A stretch of 35,932 bases of DNA from Candidatus Atribacteria bacterium (lineage in GTDB: Bacteria > Atribacterota > Phoenicimicrobiia > Phoenicimicrobiales > Phoenicimicrobiaceae). The notes beneath the pieces are model-generated. The model was not told the origin of the DNA. It saw nothing but the letters and a program-made list of their open reading frames with translations, and did no database searches. This document shows, piece by piece, positions 16,465 to 25,300 of the stretch (its first letter is position 1; every line of letters starts with the position of its first letter). The position numbers were made by a program, and so were the translations under genes. The DNA lies in contig DSEL01000151.1 in NCBI GenBank assembly GCA_011056645.1, positions 1 through 35,932 on the forward strand. Reading direction: 5' to 3'.

Positions 16465-17154
16465 ATGAAGGTAATAAAAGATATTAAATTAAATATAGAC
16501 AGGGAGGCAGTATTACGATACCAGGGGTATAGTCAAAAAAAGGTTAAAATACCTAATCAAAGCATTCTGCAGATTACCGAAGAGGAAATTAATCGAGGTT
16601 ATGATCTTTTTATGCCCCAAGGCATTTATTCCTTAATTAAAATAGTTGACTTTGCCTCCAAGGGAAGAATTAATTTAGAAAACGGACTGACCTTTAAATT
16701 CCCCAATGCAATTATCAGGCAATTAGAGGGAGTAAGTCATTTTCTGTTAGGGGTCGTAACTATTGGGGCAGTGATGGAAAAAAAAGTTGTTGAGTTATTC
16801 TCTCAAGGAGAATTTCCTCGGGCATTAGCTTTGGATGCAGTAGGGACCGTAGCAGTCGAGGATTTTAGTCGAAGTGTTAGAAAGTTAGCCCGTAAAGAAG
16901 CAGAAGAACAAAACTTTAAAACAAGTAGACATTTTTCTCCCGGATATAATGGATGGGAAGTGTCGCAGCAAGGTGTTATCTTCCAAAGCATTCCTGCTAA
17001 TAATATTGGAGTAAGGTTAAGCAAAGGTTACATGATGTTACCCCAAAAATCATTGTCCTGGGCAATCGGTACTGGGAAAGAAATAATGGCTCCTTCCCAA
17101 GAGGATAATGACTGCGAAAACTGTCAGCATAAATACTGTACCTATAAATATTAA
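16465..17154 (+). CDS. Stand-alone methionine synthase reactivation (AdoMet-binding) domain protein
   Basis: Matches module 4 of MetH, which rescues oxidised cob(II)alamin by reductive methylation with S-adenosylmethionine. The 229-residue protein has AVGTVAVEDFSR, then the AdoMet-site segment SRHFSPGYNGWEV (Arg155 to Trp164), and GVRLSKGYMMLPQKSLSWAIGTG. A C-terminal cysteine cluster (Cys217, Cys220, Cys225) is typical of the stand-alone form. With the B12 protein (13875) it completes a split methionine synthase; acting on another corrinoid protein is the alternative. ATG 16465 follows a weak GAGA-type site. leuC starts 24 bases after its stop, tying methionine and leucine genes together. 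Confidence 0.9.
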   Translation: MKVIKDIKLNIDREAVLRYQGYSQKKVKIPNQSILQITEEEINRGYDLFMPQGIYSLIKIVDFASKGRINLENGLTFKFPNAIIRQLEGVSHFLLGVVTIGAVMEKKVVELFSQGEFPRALALDAVGTVAVEDFSRSVRKLARKEAEEQNFKTSRHFSPGYNGWEVSQQGVIFQSIPANNIGVRLSKGYMMLPQKSLSWAIGTGKEIMAPSQEDNDCENCQHKYCTYKY

Positions 17155-17178
17155 ATTTCACTAAACAAGGAGAAAATA

Positions 17179-18441
17179 ATGGGAAAAACAATTGTAGAGA
17201 AGATATTCTCTACTCATACAGATACCCCTAATTTTAGGGTAGGAGATATCATTAAAGCTCGGGTGGACTTTGCCTTTGCCAATGACATCACTGCGCCCAT
17301 TGCAATAAAATATTTTAAAGAAAGTGGTGCCAGACAAGTATTTAATCAAAAGAGAATTGGTTTAATCCCTGATCATTTTGCTCCCAATAAAGATATAAAA
17401 TCTGCAGAACAGTGTAAGCTATTAAAAGAATTTGCTCAGGAGTACGGAATAGAGAATTATTTTGAAATAGGTAAAATGGGAGTAGAACATGCCCTACTAC
17501 CAGAAAAGGGATTGGTGCTTCCCGGTGAAGTGATAGTAGGGGCAGATTCTCATACTGGCACTTCCGGAGCATTGGGTGCTTTTGCTATCGGAGTGGGAAG
17601 TACCGATTTAGCAGCGATTATGGCCTTAGGTGAGGTCTGGCTTAAAGTGCCGCCTACCATAAAATTTATTTATTCCGGGAAATTAAATAAATGGGTCAGC
17701 GGAAAAGATCTGATCCTTTATACTATTTCCAGGATTGGAGTCGATGGAGCAAATTATAAGGTGATGGAATTTAACGGGGAAGTGATTAAAGGACTTTCTA
17801 TGGATAACCGCTTTACCATGTGTAACATGGCCATAGAGGCAGGGGCTAAAACCGGAATTATCGAACCCGATGAGATTACTATGACATATCTAAAAGGGCG
17901 AGCCAAGAGACCTTTTAAGGTTTATCAAAGTGATCGCGATGCTCATTATGAGAAAATTATAGAGATTGATGTCGGTAAAATTGAGCCTCAAGTAGCTTTT
18001 CCTCATTTACCGGAAAACGCTAAACCGATTAGCGAAGTAAAAGAGATTAAAATTGATCAGTCTATTATCGGTTCCTGTACTAACGGGAGGATAGAAGATT
18101 TACGTATAGCCGCAGAAATCCTAAAAGGGCAGCAAGTTCATCCTAAAGTCAGATTGATTATTATTCCGGCAACTCAAGATATCTACCTGCAAGCTATTCG
18201 AGAAGGTTTAATTGGTATCTTCATTAATGCAGGTGGAGCAGTTAGTACTCCTACCTGTGGTCCATGTTTGGGCGGATATATGGGTATTTTGGCTAAAGGG
18301 GAAAAGGCAATTTCTACCACAAACAGGAATTTTGTAGGAAGGATGGGACACCCCGAAAGCGAAGTATACCTGGCCAGTCCTGCTCTTGCTGCTGCTTCTG
18401 CTATTTTAGGCAGAATAGCCAGTCCCGAGGAGGTAAAATGA
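17179..18441 (+). CDS. leuC: 3-Isopropylmalate/citramalate dehydratase, large subunit
   Basis: Aconitase-family [4Fe-4S] subunit that isomerises 2-isopropylmalate to 3-isopropylmalate. With CimA in the same cluster it should also isomerise citramalate to 3-methylmalate. The 420-residue length fits the archaeal/anaerobe LeuC-HACN type, shorter than E. coli LeuC. Cluster cysteines are visible at Cys300 (GSCTNGR), Cys360 and Cys363 (PTCGPCLGG). [23 protein letters not shown] is well conserved. It begins after an AAGGAG site and ends one base before the small subunit. A homoaconitase reading is possible from sequence type alone, but context favours leucine/isoleucine. Confidence 0.94.
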   Translation: MGKTIVEKIFSTHTDTPNFRVGDIIKARVDFAFANDITAPIAIKYFKESGARQVFNQKRIGLIPDHFAPNKDIKSAEQCKLLKEFAQEYGIENYFEIGKMGVEHALLPEKGLVLPGEVIVGADSHTGTSGALGAFAIGVGSTDLAAIMALGEVWLKVPPTIKFIYSGKLNKWVSGKDLILYTISRIGVDGANYKVMEFNGEVIKGLSMDNRFTMCNMAIEAGAKTGIIEPDEITMTYLKGRAKRPFKVYQSDRDAHYEKIIEIDVGKIEPQVAFPHLPENAKPISEVKEIKIDQSIIGSCTNGRIEDLRIAAEILKGQQVHPKVRLIIIPATQDIYLQAIREGLIGIFINAGGAVSTPTCGPCLGGYMGILAKGEKAISTTNRNFVGRMGHPESEVYLASPALAAASAILGRIASPEEVK

Positions 18442-18442
18442 A

Positions 18443-18952
18443 ATGACGATTAAAGGCAAAGTATGGAAATTTAAAGACAATATTGATACCGATGTAATAA
18501 TTCCTGCTCGTTATCTTAATACCTCTGAACCTAAAGAGTTAGCTTTGCATTGCATGGAAGATTATGATTCTGAGTTTGTTAAAAAAATGACTCGGGGTGA
18601 TATTATAGTGGCTGGTAGAAACTTTGGTTGCGGGAGTTCCCGCGAACATGCACCCATTGCCTTAAAAGCAGCAGGTGTATCTTGTATTATCGCTCAATCT
18701 TTTGCTCGAATCTTTTTTAGAAACGCCATAAACATTGGTCTTCCCATCTTTGAATCCGAAGAAATTGCAGATCAATGTTCCGAAGGTGATTTTCTAAAAG
18801 TGGATACAGCCAGAGGAATAATAGAAAATATTAATAAAGATAGAGTTTACGAAATAAATCCCTTACCAGTCTTTATTCAAAATATTATTTCTTCGGGTGG
18901 ATTAAGAGAATATGTTAAAGAAGAAATAAAGAGGAGAGAAAAAGATGTATAA
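18443..18952 (+). CDS. leuD: 3-Isopropylmalate/citramalate dehydratase, small subunit
   Basis: Swivel-domain partner of the preceding large subunit. The 169-residue length is that of the archaeal-type small subunit. It shows [20 protein letters not shown], where the YLNT loop is the substrate-recognition segment, and [12 protein letters not shown], the aconitase signature containing the catalytic serine. It starts one base after the leuC stop, with GAGGAGG of the leuC tail as ribosome binding site. It overlaps the next gene by 8 bases. It should accept both isopropylmalate and citramalate, since only one leuCD pair is present. Confidence 0.95.
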   Translation: MTIKGKVWKFKDNIDTDVIIPARYLNTSEPKELALHCMEDYDSEFVKKMTRGDIIVAGRNFGCGSSREHAPIALKAAGVSCIIAQSFARIFFRNAINIGLPIFESEEIADQCSEGDFLKVDTARGIIENINKDRVYEINPLPVFIQNIISSGGLREYVKEEIKRREKDV

Positions 18953-20087
18953 TATAGCTTTAATTCCCGGTGATGGGATAGGACCGGAAATAATAAGAGA
19001 AGGCAAGAAAGTAATTAAAGCAGTATCCAAAATATTTGCCATAGATATAAATTGGATTGAATATCCTTTTGGCGCTGAACATTACCTGAAAACCGGAGAA
19101 TTATTACCCGATAGCGCCTTAAAAGAGATTGAGGATATGGATGCAATCTACTTTGGAGCTATTGGTGATCCCCGAGTAAAACCGGGAATTTTAGAAAAAG
19201 AGATATTATTGAAAGCCAGGTTTTACTTTGACCAGTATATTAATCTACGTCCTATCAGATTGTATAAAGGAGTTCCTTGTCCCCTGAAAGATAAAAGCCC
19301 GAAGGATATTAATTTTTATGTGGTTAGAGAAAATACAGAAGATTTTTATATAGGAATAGGGGGAAGGTTTAAAACCAAGGCGAACCAGGACCATCTGGAA
19401 GTAAAAAGAAAATTATATAAAGCTAAAATAGAAGTAGGTTTTAATTTAGAACAAGAAGAAGAGATGGCTTATCAGGTTGGTTTGATCAGCAGATCTGGGG
19501 CTAAAAGGGTAATTAAGTATGCTTTTGAGTTAGCCAAAAAGAAGAATTTAGAAAGGGTAACTTCAGTAGATAAAGCTAATGTGTTAACAGATATTTATGG
19601 ATTATGGAGAGAAATATTTGGAGAAGTTTCCCGCCAGTATCCTGGTATCGAGACTGAGTTTAACTTTGTTGATGCCGTTGCCATGTTTTTTATTCAAAGA
19701 CCCGAATGGTATCAAGTGGTAGTTACTCCGAATATGTTCGGAGATATTATTACCGACCTAGCAGCGATGATCCAGGGGGGGTTAGGAATAGCTGCCGGAG
19801 GAAATATAAACCCTGAAGGTGTATCTATGTTTGAACCTGTGCATGGTTCTGCCCCTGATATAGCCGGTAAAAACATTTCTAATCCCACTGCCACAATACT
19901 TTCCGGTGCAATGATGTTAGATCATTTAGGAGAGACTAAAGCTGCTCGAGCCATAGAGGATGCAATAGAAAAAATCTTCATGGAAGGTAAAATAAAGTCT
20001 CATGACTTGGGAGGAAATTCATCTACCATCAAAATAGGGGATGAGATTATAAAAAAATTATGGCAAGTATCACAGTTCAGCAAATAA
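18945..20087 (+). CDS. leuB: Isopropylmalate/3-methylmalate dehydrogenase (beta-decarboxylating dehydrogenase family)
   Basis: Oxidises and decarboxylates 3-isopropylmalate and probably 3-methylmalate using NAD+. The 380-residue protein is longer than the usual ~355. The substrate helix reads KEILLKAR, keeping the two leucines (Leu88, Leu89) and Arg92 that recognise isopropylmalate, then NLRP (Arg102). However, the next motif is [17 protein letters not shown], where classic LeuB has an ELTGG-type sequence. That makes it closer to tartrate/homoisocitrate dehydrogenase relatives. Lys in VDKANV and the GDIITD aspartates are present. [10 protein letters not shown] indicates NAD rather than NADP. 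The overlap with leuD supports a leucine/isoleucine role. Confidence 0.85.
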   Translation: MYNIALIPGDGIGPEIIREGKKVIKAVSKIFAIDINWIEYPFGAEHYLKTGELLPDSALKEIEDMDAIYFGAIGDPRVKPGILEKEILLKARFYFDQYINLRPIRLYKGVPCPLKDKSPKDINFYVVRENTEDFYIGIGGRFKTKANQDHLEVKRKLYKAKIEVGFNLEQEEEMAYQVGLISRSGAKRVIKYAFELAKKKNLERVTSVDKANVLTDIYGLWREIFGEVSRQYPGIETEFNFVDAVAMFFIQRPEWYQVVVTPNMFGDIITDLAAMIQGGLGIAAGGNINPEGVSMFEPVHGSAPDIAGKNISNPTATILSGAMMLDHLGETKAARAIEDAIEKIFMEGKIKSHDLGGNSSTIKIGDEIIKKLWQVSQFSK

Positions 20088-20212
20088 TCGCCTTTAAATT
20101 TTTTGGGTAAATTCAAACTGCCTCTAATCTTATCATTTGAGCACCATAACCTTCCAATTTTCCGTATTTTTATCTTTGGTTTATTAGATATTATGTAAAA
20201 AATATTCTAATT

Positions 20213-20241
20213 ATTGTTGACAATATACAATCGACAATATA
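20213..20241 (+). promoter_or_regulatory. Candidate GntR operator repeats
   Basis: ATTGTTGACAAT (20213-20224) has perfect 5-base inverted arms. GACAATATA occurs twice, at 20219-20227 and 20233-20241, 14 bases apart. All overlap the -35/-10 region of the promoter just before the GntR gene. This suggests autorepression by the adjacent FCD-family regulator. Confidence 0.5.
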
Positions 20242-20245
20242 AAAT
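20217..20245 (+). promoter_or_regulatory. Strong candidate promoter for the GntR gene and downstream cassette
   Basis: TTGACA (20217-20222), a 17-base spacer and TAAAAT (20240-20245). Five of six -10 bases and all -35 bases match the sigma-70 consensus. It lies about 40 bases before the GntR start codon (20288). The preceding 200-base gap (20088-20287) is otherwise AT-rich and holds no ORF. Confidence 0.75.
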
Positions 20246-20287
20246 ATTTACAAGAATAGTTGGATCTTTGAAAAGGAGTGGGGAATT

Positions 20288-20971
20288 ATGAAAGAGTATT
20301 TCGAAGATTTAGGAAACTACCTATCCCTTAAAGACAGGGTTTACCAGGACATAAAATTTAAGATAATAATAGGTACTTTAAAGCCGGGTACCCGTTTGCC
20401 GGAAGAAGAATTGTCAAGAGCAATGAATATCAGTAGAGCACCCATTAGAGAAGCCTTTAATCGGTTGGAAAAAGAGGGATTTGTTACTGTTATTCCCCGA
20501 AAAGGAGCAGCAGTCTCTAAAGTTACCACTCAAATAATAGAAGATCTCTTTGAAATTAGAGAAACATTAGAATCACTGGCAATTAAAAATTCTATAGGTA
20601 AGATATCCTTAGAGGAATTAGAAAAAATAGGAGTTAGCTTTAAAAAATTTATTAACAAATCCACAGAACCAGAAAATTGTATCAAGTATTTAGCTTTAGA
20701 TAAAAAATTTCATGACCTTCTTATTAAAAGTTGCGGCAATAAAAAGCTGATTAACTTATTAGCTAATCTTCAAGAACAGATCCATTGGCTGAGAAACATA
20801 TCTCTCAAAAGAATTACTTTTGCCGGTTCAGTAAGAGAACATTTGGCAATTATTGAGGCCATACAAAAGAATGACAAAAAACTTATTCTTGAAACCTTAA
20901 TCCAACACTTAGAAAGAGCAAAAAGATCTTCTCTTGAGGCAATAGATGTCCCTGATTCCAGCCATAAATAG
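20288..20971 (+). CDS. GntR-family transcriptional regulator, FCD subfamily
   Basis: A 227-residue DNA-binding protein. The N-terminal winged helix-turn-helix (about residues 12-78) contains GTLKPGTRLPEEELSRAMNIS, then RAPIREAFNRLEKEGFV and PRKGAAVSK. The C-terminal helical FCD domain (about 85-215) has an acidic/His metal-site arrangement (LDKKFHDLLIKSC and REHLAIIEAIQKND). FCD regulators usually bind small carboxylates or hydroxyacids. It starts after AAAGGAGTGGGG and is followed 46 bases later by the FAD oxidoreductase. With palindromic repeats over its own promoter, it probably controls itself and the flavoprotein cassette, perhaps through to korC. Confidence 0.9.
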   Translation: MKEYFEDLGNYLSLKDRVYQDIKFKIIIGTLKPGTRLPEEELSRAMNISRAPIREAFNRLEKEGFVTVIPRKGAAVSKVTTQIIEDLFEIRETLESLAIKNSIGKISLEELEKIGVSFKKFINKSTEPENCIKYLALDKKFHDLLIKSCGNKKLINLLANLQEQIHWLRNISLKRITFAGSVREHLAIIEAIQKNDKKLILETLIQHLERAKRSSLEAIDVPDSSHK

Positions 20972-21017
20972 TTTTAGAGATAGCAAGAATTTATTTATTT
21001 GTTTTTAAAGGGAAAAG

Positions 21018-22550
21018 ATGAAAACAATAAACCATGATTTTCACATAATTATAATCGGAGGCGGTGTAGTTGGTTGTGCTATTGCCCGAGAATTATCTAA
21101 ATACAAAATTAAGATTGCAGTTTTAGAAAAGGAAGATGATGTTGGCTGGGGAACAAGCTGTCGAAATAGTGGAGTGGTTCATGCCGGATTTAATAATAGA
21201 CCGGGTACCTTGATGGCTAAATTTTGTGTTGAGGGGAATAAATCTTTTGAAGATCTTTGTCATCAACTTGGAGTGCCTTACAAAAAGATAGGGAAATTAG
21301 TGGTCGCCCAAAAAAAAGAAGAGCTCAAAGATTTGCAAAAATTAAAGCAGCAGGGTGATGCGAACAGAGTAGACAACTTACAAATTATTGGCCTGAATGA
21401 ACTGAAAAGGCTGGAACCCAATTTGGTCGGAATAGCTGCCCTTTATTCTCCCGAAACCGCTATCACCTCTCCTTACCTTTTAACCATTGCCCTGGCTGAA
21501 AATGCCCTGAATAATGGAGCTTCTTTCTTTCTAAATACCGAAGTAAAAGATATTAGCAGATTAGATAATTCTTACTTTAAAATTAGCACTAACCGAGGAG
21601 AATTTACTTCTTCCTATGTAATTAATAGCGCTGGTCTCTATGCTGATAGAATTGCCCGAATGGCTGGAATAAAAAAATTCAGCCTCTATCCTTGTCGGGG
21701 AGAATACCATATCTTGGATAAGAAAGCCTCTTGGATGATAAATCATCTGGTTTATCCGGTTCCCCAAGATGGTACCGGGGGGTTGGGAGTTCATCTGACT
21801 CCTACTATTGATGGTAATATTTTAATTGGTCCCAGCAATGAATATATTAACAGAAGAAATGATTTTTCTAGCACTTTCCCAATAATGAAAATGCTTTCTG
21901 CTGAAGCCTATAGCTTTTTACCTTTAATTTCATCAGGTGATATCATTCGTAGTTATTCTGGTCTTCGAGCCAAACAAGTTCCCTCTTCTGTTGGCGGATT
22001 TTGGGATTTTGTGATAGAAGAAAGCGATACAGTGAATAATTTTATCAATCTAATCGGAATTGAATCTCCAGGATTGACCGCCGCTCAACCAATTGCTCAA
22101 AGAGTAGTTAACATCATCAATAAAAAAGAAAGATTAAATTCCAATTTTAGCTTTAATCCTTTCAGAAAAGGAATTTTAAAATTTGAAGAACAGGATGAAG
22201 AGACCAAGAAAGCCTTAATCAAACAAGATTCTAACTACGGAGAGATCGTCTGCCGTTGTGAAAAAATTACCAAGAAAGAAATATTGGAAGCAGCCAACAA
22301 TCCTTTGGGGGCTAAAAGTCTGATCTCCATTAAATATCGCACCCGGGCTATGATGGGAAGATGCCAGGGAGGATATTGTCAAACCAGAATTATGGAGATA
22401 TTAAGAGAATACTTTGAGCTTGATCCCAAGGAAATTACCTTAAAAGGAAATGATTCTTATCTGTTAAACGGATATAGAAGCAATAAGGAAAATAATCAAT
22501 CATGTCAGAAAAAGAAGTTATTATCATTGGAGGAGGGGCTGCTGGTTTAG
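21018..22550 (+). CDS. FAD-dependent dehydrogenase (LhgO/GlpA-like) with BFD-type [2Fe-2S] domain
   Basis: A 510-residue flavoprotein. The FAD motif IIGGGVVGCAIARELSK is at residues 12-28, followed by GTSCRNSGVVHAG and a DAO-fold domain to about residue 370. The tail carries four cysteines (Cys412, Cys414, Cys449, Cys454) in VCRCEKITKKEI and GRCQGGYCQTRI, a BFD-like [2Fe-2S] domain. The HAG...GTLMAKFCVEGN segment resembles L-2-hydroxyglutarate oxidase/dehydrogenase. The gene order with the next two genes resembles the anaerobic glycerol-3-phosphate dehydrogenase cassettes of Thermotoga and clostridia. The substrate is therefore either a 2-hydroxyacid or glycerol-3-phosphate. The next gene overlaps its 3' end by 49 bases. 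Confidence 0.85.
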   Translation: MKTINHDFHIIIIGGGVVGCAIARELSKYKIKIAVLEKEDDVGWGTSCRNSGVVHAGFNNRPGTLMAKFCVEGNKSFEDLCHQLGVPYKKIGKLVVAQKKEELKDLQKLKQQGDANRVDNLQIIGLNELKRLEPNLVGIAALYSPETAITSPYLLTIALAENALNNGASFFLNTEVKDISRLDNSYFKISTNRGEFTSSYVINSAGLYADRIARMAGIKKFSLYPCRGEYHILDKKASWMINHLVYPVPQDGTGGLGVHLTPTIDGNILIGPSNEYINRRNDFSSTFPIMKMLSAEAYSFLPLISSGDIIRSYSGLRAKQVPSSVGGFWDFVIEESDTVNNFINLIGIESPGLTAAQPIAQRVVNIINKKERLNSNFSFNPFRKGILKFEEQDEETKKALIKQDSNYGEIVCRCEKITKKEILEAANNPLGAKSLISIKYRTRAMMGRCQGGYCQTRIMEILREYFELDPKEITLKGNDSYLLNGYRSNKENNQSCQKKKLLSLEEGLLV

Positions 22551-23734
22551 CCGCTGCCGTTGCCTGCAAGCAGAAAGGGATAGAGGAACTTCTCCTTATT
22601 GAAAGGGGAGGCTATTTAGGAGGTATCTTAAACCAGTGTATCCATGACGGATTTGGGCTGGAAAAGTTTCACATCTCCCTGGCTGGTCCGGAATATGCTC
22701 AACGATATATTGAACAGTTATTAGATCAAGAGATCCCTTACTTATTAAATAGTATGGTAGTAAGTCTTACTCCTCAAAAAGAAGTGGTGGTAATGGGCAG
22801 TAACGGTTTACAGCATTTTCAAGCCAAAGTAGTTATTCTGGCCATGGGCTGCCGTGAGCGAACCCGGGGAGCTATTGGGATACCGGGAGCTCGACCATCC
22901 GGTATCTATACGGCCGGTGTGGCACAAGAATTAATTAATTTAAAAGATTATATGGTGGGGGAAAAAATAGTCATATTAGGTTCGGGAGACATTGGCTTGA
23001 TCATGGCTCGACGCCTAACCCTGGAAGGAGCAGAGGTTATCACCGTTGCCGAGAAACTCCCCTACAGTAGCGGTCTTCCCCGAAATATCAATCAATGCTT
23101 GTATGATTTTAATATTCCCCTTTTGCTCAACCATACCGTAGTAGATATAGAGGGAAATGGACGTTTATCCGGCGTAACCATTGCTCAATTGGGCAAACGA
23201 GGAGGAATTATCCCGGGAAGTAAGCAGAAAATAGCTTGTGACACGCTGCTTCTCTCGGTAGGTCTCATACCAGAGAATGAACTTTCCCTGGAAGCAGGTA
23301 TTCTGTTAGACCCCATCACCGGAGGACCGCAAGTCGACCAAAGAGGTCAGACCAGTCTCCCCGGCATCTTTGCCTGCGGGAATGTTCTGCAGGTACATGA
23401 TATTGTAGATAATGTCTCATTGGAAGCCGAATATATTGTAGAGGGAGTGGCAGAATATCTAAGGGGGAAACCAAGGAAAGAGTGCAATATAAAAGTAGAA
23501 TTGGAAAAGGGTTTAAGATATGTTGTGCCTCAAACTTTAAATAGCCTTAAAGATACACTCTTTTCCTTTCGGGTGAATCAACCGGGAGAAAAGAAGGCTT
23601 TAATCTTTCATGATGGTGAAAAAGTTATCAAGAAAAAATCTTTCCCCCGGGTAAATCCAGCAGAGATGATCAGGGTGAAGTTATCCTCGAGAGAATTAGA
23701 GGATCTAAAATCACTAAAGGTAAGGTTGGTTTAA
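22502..23734 (+). CDS. FAD/NAD(P)-dependent oxidoreductase of the dehydrogenase cassette
   Basis: A 410-residue two-dinucleotide-domain flavoprotein. The FAD motif IIIGGGAAGLAAAVA lies at residues 7-21, and the second nucleotide motif VILGSGDIGLIMARRL lies near residue 160. GGYLGGILNQCIHDGFGLEKF is characteristic of the subunit that pairs with GlpA-like proteins in anaerobes (Thermotoga TM1433 type). IFACGNVLQVHDIVD is the FAD-ribityl-binding segment. It probably passes electrons from the partner dehydrogenase to NAD(P) or another carrier. Its start lies 49 bases inside the preceding gene in another frame, so translation is likely coupled. Physiological acceptor unknown. Confidence 0.85.
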   Translation: MSEKEVIIIGGGAAGLAAAVACKQKGIEELLLIERGGYLGGILNQCIHDGFGLEKFHISLAGPEYAQRYIEQLLDQEIPYLLNSMVVSLTPQKEVVVMGSNGLQHFQAKVVILAMGCRERTRGAIGIPGARPSGIYTAGVAQELINLKDYMVGEKIVILGSGDIGLIMARRLTLEGAEVITVAEKLPYSSGLPRNINQCLYDFNIPLLLNHTVVDIEGNGRLSGVTIAQLGKRGGIIPGSKQKIACDTLLLSVGLIPENELSLEAGILLDPITGGPQVDQRGQTSLPGIFACGNVLQVHDIVDNVSLEAEYIVEGVAEYLRGKPRKECNIKVELEKGLRYVVPQTLNSLKDTLFSFRVNQPGEKKALIFHDGEKVIKKKSFPRVNPAEMIRVKLSSRELEDLKSLKVRLV

Positions 23735-23736
23735 CT

Positions 23737-24105
23737 ATGGAGAGAGAATTTGTTTGTATCATCTGTCCCAACGGATGCCGCATCAAAGTAGAATATGAAG
23801 GAACAAACATTAAAAATATTACCGGGCAGGAATGCCTTAAGGGAAAAGACTATGTAGAAAACGAGATTATCAATCCCCTAAGGGTCTTCACCGGCTCGGT
23901 TGAGGTAGAAAATGGAGATTTTCCCTTGGTTAGTGTTAAAACTACTTTTCCCGTCCCCAAAAAATATTTAAAGAAAATAGGAGAGATGACCCGTCGGATT
24001 AAAGTTGAAGCTCCTATTGACCTTGGCCAGATAGTAGCTGAGAATTTATTGAACGAGAATATAGATTTGGTAGCTACCCGGAAAGTAAATACAATAATTA
24101 ATTAA
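23737..24105 (+). CDS. DUF1667 family protein, third subunit of the flavoprotein cassette
   Basis: A 122-residue protein with an N-terminal cysteine set in FVCIICPNGCRIKV and QECLKGKDY (Cys7, Cys10, Cys14, Cys33). These probably bind a metal or iron-sulfur cluster. The middle reads NPLRVFTGSVEV and the end KVEAPIDLGQIVAENLL. These are typical of DUF1667, which almost always sits after the two oxidoreductases seen here. Function is not established; an electron-transfer or assembly role for the dehydrogenase complex is inferred. It begins 2 bases after the previous stop. Confidence 0.88.
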   Translation: MEREFVCIICPNGCRIKVEYEGTNIKNITGQECLKGKDYVENEIINPLRVFTGSVEVENGDFPLVSVKTTFPVPKKYLKKIGEMTRRIKVEAPIDLGQIVAENLLNENIDLVATRKVNTIIN

Positions 24106-24151
24106 ATTAAGATAAAGAATTCATTTTGATTTGATACGGAGGAAGAACCTT

Positions 24152-25300
24152 ATGAAATTACATGAATATCAGGCAGAAGAAATATTTTCAAAATATGGCA
24201 TTGATATTCCACCGGGGGGATTGGCCAAAATACCCCGGGAAGCAAAGGAAATAGCGCAGAGTATTGGTGTACCGGTAGTACTTAAATCTCAAGTTTTAGT
24301 AGGAGGAAGAGGAAAAGCCGGAGGAGTAAAGATTGTAGATCGCCTGGCTGAAATAGATATCGTGGCAGATAAGATGCTAAAAACTGAGATAAAAGGATAT
24401 AAACCTGAAGGATTGTTAGTTTTAAAAAAAATAGAGATCCAGAAGGAAATGTATTTAGGGATTACCATTGACAGAACTTTAGGAATTCCCATCATTATGA
24501 TTTCTTCTGAAGGTGGTATTAATATAGAAGAGGTAAATAGAGAAAATCCAGAAAAAATATTTAAACTGCCGGTTGATCCTTTACAAAATTTATATCCCTA
24601 TCAAGTTATAAGTCTGGTTAAAAAAATTGGATTAAGCGGTGAACCTTTAATAAAAACCGTAAATATAATAATAAAATTGTATAAAATATTTAGAGAATAT
24701 GATGGTCTAATTGCAGAAATAAATCCTTTAGTGCTTACTGAAGACAAAAAAGTGTTTTGTGTAGATGCAGTTTTAGAGATAGATGATTCAGCTCTTTTCC
24801 GGCATCCTAAATTAAATAGAAAAAGATGGGATGCTATGAGCGGAAGAGACCAGAGATTAATGAAAAAAGGAGCTACTTTTGTTAAATTGGATGGAAACAT
24901 TGGATTAATCTGCAGTGGAGCTGGATTGGCTATGGCCACCATGGATATGATAAATGATTATCCCGGGTTATCTCCCGCAAATTTTTTGGAAACAGGAGGC
25001 GGGATAACTTCTGACTTAATGGTGGATTGTATGGAGCTTGTTTTAGAGCAACCTGAATTAAAAGCAATATTAATAAACTTATATGGAGGGATAAATCCTA
25101 TTCATGAAGGAGCTAAGGGAATAGCTAAGGTGATTAAAGAAAAAAAAGTGAGTATTCCCATGGTAGCGAAGGCTTTAGGTAATCACCAAGAAGAAACTTG
25201 GAGTACCTTAGAAGAAGTAGGGGTTCATGTAATTAAGGAATCCGAAACTCAGAAAGCAGTAGAATTTCTCGCAAAATTGTTGGGGGTTAAAGCAAAATGA
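24152..25300 (+). CDS. sucC: Succinate-CoA ligase (NDP-forming), beta subunit
   Basis: Converts succinyl-CoA, phosphate and NDP to succinate, CoA and NTP with the alpha subunit next door. ATG 24152 is chosen: GGAGG lies 9 bases upstream and the protein begins MKLHEYQAEEIFSKYGI, the normal N-terminus. The upstream TTG at 24131 is inside the ribosome binding region. The 382-residue protein has the ATP-grasp domain (KSQVLVGGRGKAGGVK, IEIQKEMYLG, AEINPLVL) and the C-terminal CoA-ligase-like domain (FLETGGGITSDLMVDCME, INLYGGINP). It overlaps sucD by 4 bases (ATGA). A related acyl-CoA ligase (for example malate-CoA) is possible, but kor genes downstream favour succinate. Confidence 0.9.
   Translation: MKLHEYQAEEIFSKYGIDIPPGGLAKIPREAKEIAQSIGVPVVLKSQVLVGGRGKAGGVKIVDRLAEIDIVADKMLKTEIKGYKPEGLLVLKKIEIQKEMYLGITIDRTLGIPIIMISSEGGINIEEVNRENPEKIFKLPVDPLQNLYPYQVISLVKKIGLSGEPLIKTVNIIIKLYKIFREYDGLIAEINPLVLTEDKKVFCVDAVLEIDDSALFRHPKLNRKRWDAMSGRDQRLMKKGATFVKLDGNIGLICSGAGLAMATMDMINDYPGLSPANFLETGGGITSDLMVDCMELVLEQPELKAILINLYGGINPIHEGAKGIAKVIKEKKVSIPMVAKALGNHQEETWSTLEEVGVHVIKESETQKAVEFLAKLLGVKAK

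Noticed and set aside
24131-24151. TTG start for sucC
   Set aside because: The GGAGG ribosome binding site lies inside this extension; ATG 24152 gives the standard MKLHEYQ start.
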